A stretch of 64,000 nucleotides of DNA from Saccharococcus thermophilus (GTDB taxonomy: Bacteria > Bacillota > Bacilli > Bacillales > Anoxybacillaceae). The DNA lies in NCBI RefSeq assembly GCF_011761475.1, contig NZ_JAASRS010000001.1, forward strand, positions 2,294,001 through 2,358,000, written 5' to 3'. How positions within the stretch are numbered: the first letter of the stretch is position 1; every line of letters begins with the position of its first letter. Shown here piece by piece: positions 57,565 through 64,000 of the stretch. A model generated the notes under the pieces. It made no database searches, was not told the DNA's origin, and saw only the letters and a program-made list of their open reading frames with translations. The translations under genes and the position numbers were made by a program.

Positions 57565-58552
57565 TGTTGTAACCCCTCTCATTCAGTAACCTGCCTAACT
57601 CATCTTTAAGAAGTTGACGATTATGTAAAATTTTTGTTCTACGTTGAAATGAATGAGCGTTATCTTTTTTTAGCACGTGGAGAGATTGATAAATTTTCGA
57701 CTGGATCATTCCCATTTCATATAAAGGTCGAAGAACTTGTATTGTATCTTCATATCCTTGCTGAATTCTTTTTATTGCATTAGAAGCACTAAAATCCAAT
57801 GTTCCACCGACAAGTGCTCCTTGGTGCTCTTTCGGTACGATTTGAACAATCTTTGCATCTGGATATTTATTTATTTCAACGACACTATCCCTACTAAGAT
57901 GTACAATTAAAAACTTTCGATACCCCTTCTCATATAGCGGTCTTATCGGAACATTATCAACCAAACCACCGTCTATATACTGTTCACCTTCGATGGTTTC
58001 AACATCAAACACAATAGGCAATGCGGAGGAAGCTAACAAAATGGATGTAATCTTTTCATCGCTTTGGTCAGACAAACAAAAATACTTGGCTTTAAATGAT
58101 GGAATATGACAACAAGTGACATAGCATTCGATTTCGGATGTCGATACACTTGAAAGATTTATATATTGATGAATTATATTCAATAAGCCATCCTTTGAAA
58201 AAATACCATTGAATATTTTTCTTTTTATAAACGTTTCTATCATTGTTTTATTTTGTATAAACGTCTTTATCATTGTTTCATTTAAATTAGAACCAATTTC
58301 TAAAATGAAATTTTTAAGTAACTTCCAAACATCTACTTTAAGTATTTGATTATGTGAAATGTTCAACCAAATTCTTTCTGCTAATTCGTAATCACCTTGT
58401 ACAAAGGCAACTGCATTCAAGGCTCCTACAGATGTTCCTGCTACCGCACCAATATTTCTGTCCACTCCATATTCTCTCAAGGCTTTCCATACGCCTATTT
58501 GATAAGCACCTTTTCCTCCCCCACCAGCCAAGACTAACGCCAACTTTGACAT
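57533..58552 (-). CDS. Patatin-like phospholipase
   Basis: A 339-aa lipid acyl hydrolase. The oxyanion loop GGGGKG (residues 10-15), the nucleophile elbow GTSVG with Ser41, and the catalytic Asp194 in DGGLVDN are all intact. SALPIVFDVETIEG precedes the dyad Asp as in patatins. A 10-residue tandem repeat (TMIKTFIQNK, TMIETFIKRK) lies at about 93-112. GAGGGTGAG precedes the ATG. Patatins act as membrane-damaging effectors in several defence systems (for example CapV); here no cyclase gene is nearby and the partner is the overlapping coiled-coil gene. Confidence 0.92.
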   Translation of the reverse strand: MSKLALVLAGGGGKGAYQIGVWKALREYGVDRNIGAVAGTSVGALNAVAFVQGDYELAERIWLNISHNQILKVDVWKLLKNFILEIGSNLNETMIKTFIQNKTMIETFIKRKIFNGIFSKDGLLNIIHQYINLSSVSTSEIECYVTCCHIPSFKAKYFCLSDQSDEKITSILLASSALPIVFDVETIEGEQYIDGGLVDNVPIRPLYEKGYRKFLIVHLSRDSVVEINKYPDAKIVQIVPKEHQGALVGGTLDFSASNAIKRIQQGYEDTIQVLRPLYEMGMIQSKIYQSLHVLKKDNAHSFQRRTKILHNRQLLKDELGRLLNERGYNNESSASVEWD

Positions 58553-59230
58553 TTATCTCACCCTCTGTTCAACATTCAACTTCAGTTTTAATTTGAGTAT
58601 AGACATGTATAAGTAAATCTTAAGCGAAACTGATTTAATTAGATAGTTTTCGACAAATGTAGAGCATACCATAACCAATTCATACCAGAAACCGATTCAT
58701 ATCTTTCTTCCACTTCTATATTATTATTTTACGGCATATATTTACTATATTTTAACATAATTAGACAAATAATTTATCTTATGTGGACATTTCCTTTATC
58801 CCTTGCATCCTTTCCCCCTACCATATTCCCTTACAAAAAACCTTGACGATTTCCCTTCTTCGCCTCACGTCTGCTCGAAGCCTTGTCCCACAAGGGATGG
58901 AAGGTCATTTGGATGAAAATACCATACAAAAAAGTTTGACGAGAAAAAGATAGGGAAAAAGGAGATAGGGGGAAGGGACAAGGAAGCATTCCCTTCGGGA
59001 AATAACAAAAAAGGATGACGAAAAAAGGGAAAAGGACCAAGGGAAAAGGATTCCCTTCTCCCTTATCCCTTTCCCCTCTTTTTGCTCCAAATAAAAAGGA
59101 ATCGAGAAATGTACTAAAGGCACTTTTCCCGATTCCCTTGAATTCTCTTCTTCCCTCTTTTTATTTCCTCAACAATCACCAGACTTTTTTGTGTATCATC
59201 AAAATTTTTCAAGAGAAACAATATGAGAAA
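58553..59230. other. 680-bp non-coding region, purine/pyrimidine-skewed
   Basis: The first 250 bases are AT-rich and probably hold the patatin promoter. From 58800 to 59160 the sequence is dense in GGGAA and TTCCC, with small dyads such as AAGGGAAAAGGATTCCCTT (59038-59056) and GGAATCG/CGATTCC (59098-59140). It lies next to the integrase 3' end. Frames here are not gene-like. Confidence 0.5.
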
Positions 59231-60244
59231 TTACTTAAACAAGTTATTTATTGGACTGAATTTCGCATGCCCTTGCTGCACTTCGCTGCTGAAAAGATTT
59301 ACATATACTTTTGTTACTTCCAATGACGTATGTCCTAGTATTGCTTGCAATTGAAATGCATTCGCCCCATTTAACACACATAATTTAGCAAATGTATGAC
59401 GGAATGTGTGTGGGGAACAACGAACATTCTTTATCCCCGCTTTTTTCCCATATTCTTTAATTCTATCTTGTACTTGCTTTTTACTCAATGGAGTGTTGTC
59501 CCGAGTAATAAATAAGTAATCTGTATCCACATTTCCTCTTACAACTAAATATTTTTTTAATTGGCTAATCATTTTATCTTGAATAGGAACAAAGCGTTCA
59601 AAGCCACCTTTTGTGTTTCGAATGCGTATGACTTTTTGTTCCCAAATGATATCTGTTGTTTTTATACCCACCAGTTCATTTACTCGAACTCCCGTTTCCA
59701 ACAGTAACATCATAATCGTATAATCCCTTAAACCTACAAACGTGCGAAGGTCGCATGCTTTAAATAACGCCTTTATCTGCTGGTTGTCAAACGTTTCTAC
59801 AATCCTTTTTCTATCCCGCAGCAATTTGATGTCTTTCATCGGATTGCTTTTTATGAGATTTCGTCCTTCTAAAAAGTTAAAAAACGCCCTCATGGCTCGC
59901 AAACGGGAATTGATACTGACTGTCTTAAGACCTTTTTCTTTCATGTACATAATGACATTTCGCTTAATGGTTTCTCCTGTCCATTCACTTACACGCAACT
60001 CGATTTTTTGCTCTTTCAGCAGTTTTATAAACGCATTTAACTCACTGCGATAATATTTAATCGTATGTTCCCGCAAATTTCTTAGTTTGCAATCCTCAAT
60101 AAATATTTCTAACAATTCCTCAAATGTGTATTCAATTTCTGTGTTGTTATCAGATATTAGCAATAGTTCCTCACGACTCAGTTCACCTCTCCTTCCCTTC
60201 TTGCTATTTCTCTGCAATGTCCCCTCATCTCTCATTTTTCTCAC
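59231..60244 (-). CDS. Tyrosine recombinase / integrase
   Basis: A 337-aa XerC/D-like integrase. The SAM-like core-binding domain (about 35-135) includes LREHTIKYYRSELNAFIKLL. The catalytic domain carries Arg in TGVRVNELVG, Lys in NTKGGFERFVP, HTFRHTFA, His in LGHTSLEV and the nucleophile Tyr in TKVYVNLF. The start is set at GTG 60244 (GAGGTG 8 bases upstream); ATG 60235 and TTG 60250 are alternatives. It lies just beyond the last tRNA gene, the usual setting for an integrase of a genomic island. Confidence 0.9.
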   Translation of the reverse strand: MRKMRDEGTLQRNSKKGRRGELSREELLLISDNNTEIEYTFEELLEIFIEDCKLRNLREHTIKYYRSELNAFIKLLKEQKIELRVSEWTGETIKRNVIMYMKEKGLKTVSINSRLRAMRAFFNFLEGRNLIKSNPMKDIKLLRDRKRIVETFDNQQIKALFKACDLRTFVGLRDYTIMMLLLETGVRVNELVGIKTTDIIWEQKVIRIRNTKGGFERFVPIQDKMISQLKKYLVVRGNVDTDYLFITRDNTPLSKKQVQDRIKEYGKKAGIKNVRCSPHTFRHTFAKLCVLNGANAFQLQAILGHTSLEVTKVYVNLFSSEVQQGHAKFSPINNLFK

Positions 60245-60320
60245 TTTCAATTCACCTCACCGAACACGATTAGCCGCACACGATTTTTCTTGCTCGAATC
60301 GTATTCGGTAAAAATAAAGA

Positions 60321-60348
60321 AAGGGTTCCCACATTTGTGAGAACCCTT
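60321..60348 (-). terminator. Terminator of the tRNA operon
   Basis: AAGGGTTC and GAACCCTT arms; on the minus strand a T-rich run follows. It lies 29 bases past the last tRNA gene. Confidence 0.85.
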
Positions 60349-60376
60349 GATCCTAAAGCCTTTTCCCTATTTTCGA

Positions 60377-60461
<85 letters not shown>

Positions 60462-60526
60462 GTAAAACACATATTTAATTATACAATATCAAAAGTAGAA
60501 AGTCAACAACTTATTTCATGCTTTTA

Positions 60527-60612
60527 TGCCGAGGGCCGGACTCGAACCGGCACGGTAGTTACCTACCCCAGGATTTTAAGTCCTGTGCGTCTGCCAATTC
60601 CGCCACCCCGGC
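60527..60612 (-). tRNA. tRNA-Leu (anticodon TAA)
   Basis: Type II tRNA, acceptor GCCGGGG/CCTCGGC, anticodon loop CTTAAAA. CCA is not encoded. Confidence 0.93.
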
Positions 60613-60621
60613 GCCATAACA

Positions 60622-60695
<74 letters not shown>

Positions 60696-60701
60696 ACAAA
60701 G

Positions 60702-60773
60702 AGCGGAAGACGGGACTCGAACCCGCGACCCCCACCTTGGCAAGGTGGTGTTCTACCACTGAACTACTTCCGC
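60702..60773 (-). tRNA. tRNA-Gly (anticodon GCC)
   Basis: Acceptor GCGGAAG/CTTCCGC, anticodon arm CCTTGCCAAGG. CCA is not encoded. Confidence 0.93.
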
Positions 60774-60777
60774 AACA

Positions 60778-60852
60778 TGGCTGGGGTAGCTGGATTCGAA
60801 CCAACGCATCACGGAGTCAAAGTCCGTTGCCTTACCGCTTGGCTATACCCCA
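60778..60852 (-). tRNA. tRNA-Gln (anticodon TTG)
   Basis: Acceptor TGGGGTA/TACCCCA, anticodon loop CTTTGAC, encoded CCA. Confidence 0.93.
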
Positions 60853-60866
60853 ACAGTAGAAGAAAA

Positions 60867-60941
60867 GGGCGACTAGTGGGAATCGAACCCACGCATGCCA
60901 GAGCCACAATCTGGTGCGTTAACCACTTCGCCATAGTCGCC
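60867..60941 (-). tRNA. tRNA-His (anticodon GTG)
   Basis: Acceptor GGCGACT/AGTCGCC with discriminator C, as required for His; anticodon loop TTGTGGC. Confidence 0.93.
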
Positions 60942-60961
60942 ATGCATATTTATCAATTTAA

Positions 60962-61035
60962 TGGCAGGGGCAGTAGGAATCGAACCCACACCGGAGGTTT
61001 TGGAGACCTCTGTTCTACCATTAAACTATGCCCCT
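60962..61035 (-). tRNA. tRNA-Trp (anticodon CCA)
   Basis: Acceptor AGGGGCA/TGCCCCT, anticodon loop CTCCAAA, encoded CCA. Confidence 0.93.
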
Positions 61036-61045
61036 AAGTGAAAAA

Positions 61046-61127
61046 TGGAGGGGGACGGATTCGAACCGCCGAACCCAAAGGGAGCGGATTTACAGTCCGC
61101 CGCGTTTAGCCACTTCGCTACCCCTCC
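61046..61127 (-). tRNA. tRNA-Tyr (anticodon GTA)
   Basis: Type II tRNA with a long variable arm, acceptor GGAGGGG, anticodon loop CTGTAAA. CCA is not encoded. Confidence 0.93.
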
Positions 61128-61135
61128 GTAATGGA

Positions 61136-61211
61136 TGGTGCCGACTGCAGGACTTGAACCCGCAACCTACTGATTACGATTCAGTTGCTCTACCAATTGA
61201 GCTAAGTCGGC
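61136..61211 (-). tRNA. tRNA-Thr (anticodon CGT)
   Basis: Acceptor GCCGACT/AGTCGGC, anticodon loop ATCGTAA, encoded CCA. Confidence 0.92.
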
Positions 61212-61246
61212 ATATGAGGATTGATATTATTGCGTTGAGAATTAAG

Positions 61247-61322
61247 TGGTGGCTCGGGACGGAATCGAACCGCCGACACAAGGATTTTCAGTCCTTTGCT
61301 CTACCGACTGAGCTACCGAGCC
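61247..61322 (-). tRNA. tRNA-Phe (anticodon GAA)
   Basis: Acceptor GGCTCGG/CCGAGCC, anticodon loop CTGAAAA, encoded CCA. Confidence 0.93.
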
Positions 61323-61334
61323 AATATATTGTAA

Positions 61335-61410
61335 TGGCGGTCCCGACGGGACTCGAACCCGCGATCTCCTGCGTGACAGGCAGGCATGTTAACCACTACA
61401 CTACGGGACC
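61335..61410 (-). tRNA. tRNA-Asp (anticodon GTC)
   Basis: Acceptor GGTCCCG/CGGGACC, anticodon loop CTGTCAC, encoded CCA. Confidence 0.93.
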
Positions 61411-61418
61411 TATATGGA

Positions 61419-61492
<74 letters not shown>

Positions 61493-61502
61493 ACGATATT
61501 AG

Positions 61503-61578
61503 TGGTGGAGGATGACGGGATCGAACCGCCGACCCCTTGCTTGTAAGGCAAGTGCTCTCCCAGCTGAGCTAATCCTCC
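61503..61578 (-). tRNA. tRNA-Val (anticodon TAC)
   Basis: Acceptor GGAGGAT/ATCCTCC, anticodon loop CTTACAA, encoded CCA. Confidence 0.93.
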
Positions 61579-61591
61579 GACAAAAAGAAAG

Positions 61592-61663
61592 TGACCCGTA
61601 CGGGATTCGAACCCGTGTTACCGCCGTGAAAGGGCGGTGTCTTAACCACTTGACCAACGGGCC
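61592..61663 (-). tRNA. tRNA-Glu (anticodon TTC)
   Basis: Acceptor GGCCCGT/ACGGGTC, anticodon loop CTTTCAC. CCA is not encoded. Confidence 0.93.
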
Positions 61664-61678
61664 ATGTGAGTTAAGTAG

Positions 61679-61769
61679 TGGCGGAGAGCAAGGGATTCGA
61701 ACCCTTGAGGCGCTATTCACGCCTACACGATTTCCAATCGTGCTCCTTCGACCACTCGGACAGCTCTCC
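61679..61769 (-). tRNA. tRNA-Ser (anticodon GGA)
   Basis: Type II tRNA with a long variable arm, acceptor GGAGAGC/GCTCTCC, anticodon loop TTGGAAA, encoded CCA. Confidence 0.93.
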
Positions 61770-61773
61770 AAGA

Positions 61774-61848
61774 TGGCTCCGCAGGCAGGATTCGAACCTG
61801 CGACCAATCGGTTAACAGCCGATTGCTCTACCACTGAGCTACTGCGGA
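61774..61848 (-). tRNA. tRNA-Asn (anticodon GTT)
   Basis: Acceptor TCCGCAG/CTGCGGA, anticodon loop CTGTTAA, encoded CCA. It is the first gene of the tRNA operon. Confidence 0.93.
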
Positions 61849-61887
61849 ATGAGGTAATGATTCATCTATACTCGATTTTATTTTATA

Positions 61888-62011
61888 TTGCCTCTTCCTC
61901 TACAAGCTTTTTCAAAGAAGCAGGATGCGTCGAGGCAACTCGCCTAAATTTTCCTAATCGTTGTCCCTTCCTCTTCTAGTTTATTCAACGATGTTATATG
62001 CGTCGGGACAA
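61888..62011 (-). repeat. Two tandem 51-nt hairpins with compensatory stem changes
   Basis: Unit 1 (61888-61938) is closed by TTGCCTC/GAGGCAA, unit 2 (61961-62011) by TTGTCCC/GGGACAA. Both are 51 bases long and share the flanking TTCCTCT and ATGCGTC blocks. They lie in the tRNA operon leader. Confidence 0.7.
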
Positions 62012-62040
62012 CTCGAAGCAAATCCACAGAAGCCTAGGCT

Positions 62041-62068
62041 CGTTGCTCCCCACTGAGTTGCTGCGGAA
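62041..62068 (-). pseudogene. tRNA-Asn 5' fragment
   Basis: GTTGCTCCCCACTGAGTTGC followed by TGCGGAA closely matches the 5' third of the tRNA-Asn gene (61822-61848) with a few changes. The anticodon and 3' parts are missing. Confidence 0.7.
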
Positions 62069-62085
62069 TAATTTGGACAAGTATT

Positions 62086-62113
62086 ATTATAATGACCGAT
62101 ATTGTTGTGTCAA
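62086..62113 (-). promoter_or_regulatory. tRNA operon promoter
   Basis: On the minus strand an exact TTGACA (62113-62108), 16 bases and exact TATAAT (62091-62086). Transcription would start near 62079 and run into the tRNA cluster, independent of the rRNA promoter. Confidence 0.8.
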
Positions 62114-62181
62114 GAGTTTTTTTATTTCATTCCTTCAAAACTAGATAACCGTTTACTTGGAAGAAGCCGGCCGCCTTTGCT

Positions 62182-62414
62182 GTCTAGCTCCGGACGCCAT
62201 CGGCTCGCGACGCTTCGGTCCCGTTGCGGCGGCAACAGCCTCCTCACGGGCCCTCCAGCGCGTGTCGCCGATAGGCGGGCGTCCTCCGCTTTTCGTGGTG
62301 TCTAGCTCCGGCTCCTAGCCCCTTGGGTCGCTTCAGACCTGCTGTGGCGGCGACAGCCTCCTCGCAGGTCTTCCAGCGCCCATCGGGGCTAAGCAGTCGC
62401 CTCCGCTTTTCGTG
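62182..62414. repeat. Two tandem ~116-bp Geobacillus-type hairpin repeats
   Basis: Unit 1 (62182-62297) and unit 2 (62299-62414) each begin TGTCTAGCTCCGG and end TCCGCTTTTCGTG. Inside, long GC-rich arms pair (GGACGCC...GGGCGTCC in unit 1; TAGCCCC...GGGGCTA in unit 2). Sequence differs between units but pairing is kept. Short versions lie in the menB-menE gap. Confidence 0.75.
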
Positions 62415-62423
62415 CGCTTTTCT

Positions 62424-64000
<1,577 letters not shown>

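Noticed and set aside
56071-58552. CBASS with CapV patatin, or a retron with patatin effector
   Set aside because: No CD-NTase and no reverse transcriptase gene in the neighbourhood.

Overview
The window reads as chromosome of a thermophilic Bacillaceae, most probably Geobacillus or Parageobacillus. This rests on the luxS-yidD neighbourhood, the menFDHBE and glgBCDAP operons, the GC-rich hairpin repeats sharing a TGTCTAGCTCC core, several IS families common in that group, and a 16-gene tRNA operon whose order matches, from memory, trnD of Bacillus subtilis. The species cannot be fixed from the sequence alone.

Layout. 1-500: 3' end of a TnpB-bearing IS200/IS605 element with its right-end hairpin. 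700-4450: housekeeping genes: ytzI-like, luxS, yidD, a Zur-regulated zinc lipoprotein gene (znuA), a frameshifted DUF2325 gene, a DUF1540 gene. 4430-11910: menaquinone genes, menF-menD-menH-menB-menE on the minus strand and menA divergent on the plus strand. 11990-13640: yteA-like and AIM24-family genes. 13670-21580: glycogen operon glgB-glgC-glgD-glgA-glgP (minus). 21756-22756: an IS982-family element lying between glgB and a czcD-type cation efflux gene. 23800-29060: metY, a threonine-synthase-like gene, an SDR oxidoreductase and a luciferase-like monooxygenase. 29300-32100: an IS1634-family element (copy A) joining a truncated mnmA to an Rrf2 regulator gene, a scar of deletion or rearrangement. 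32200-35550: small accessory genes and an IS110-family element.

From about 35.6 to 60.3 kb lies a low-GC accessory block that looks like an integrated plasmid or integrative element: an XRE-like gene, a DnaB-like helicase with a Toprim domain preceded by a separate CHC2 zinc-finger ORF, iteron-like repeats beside a putative Rep gene, DNA-binding regulators, a ParM remnant fused to an intact ParR-like gene, an IS256 element with an 8-bp target duplication, three copies of a ~100-nt element with compensatory stem changes, a type III restriction-modification system whose mod gene is broken by IS1634 copy B, a Fic protein, an IS3 remnant, a patatin phospholipase paired with a coiled-coil protein, and a tyrosine recombinase. 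The integrase sits next to the end of a tRNA operon.

60.3-64.0 kb: a 16-gene tRNA operon with its own terminator and a consensus promoter, then the 3' half of a 23S rRNA gene, all on the minus strand. No 5S rRNA gene is found between 23S and the tRNAs. That spacer holds two tandem hairpin repeats, a partial tRNA-Asn copy and two covarying 51-nt hairpins.

The best candidates for undescribed biology are the triplicated covarying ~100-nt element (42.8-45.1 kb), the patatin plus coiled-coil gene pair (56.1-58.6 kb) and the 5S-less rRNA-tRNA junction.
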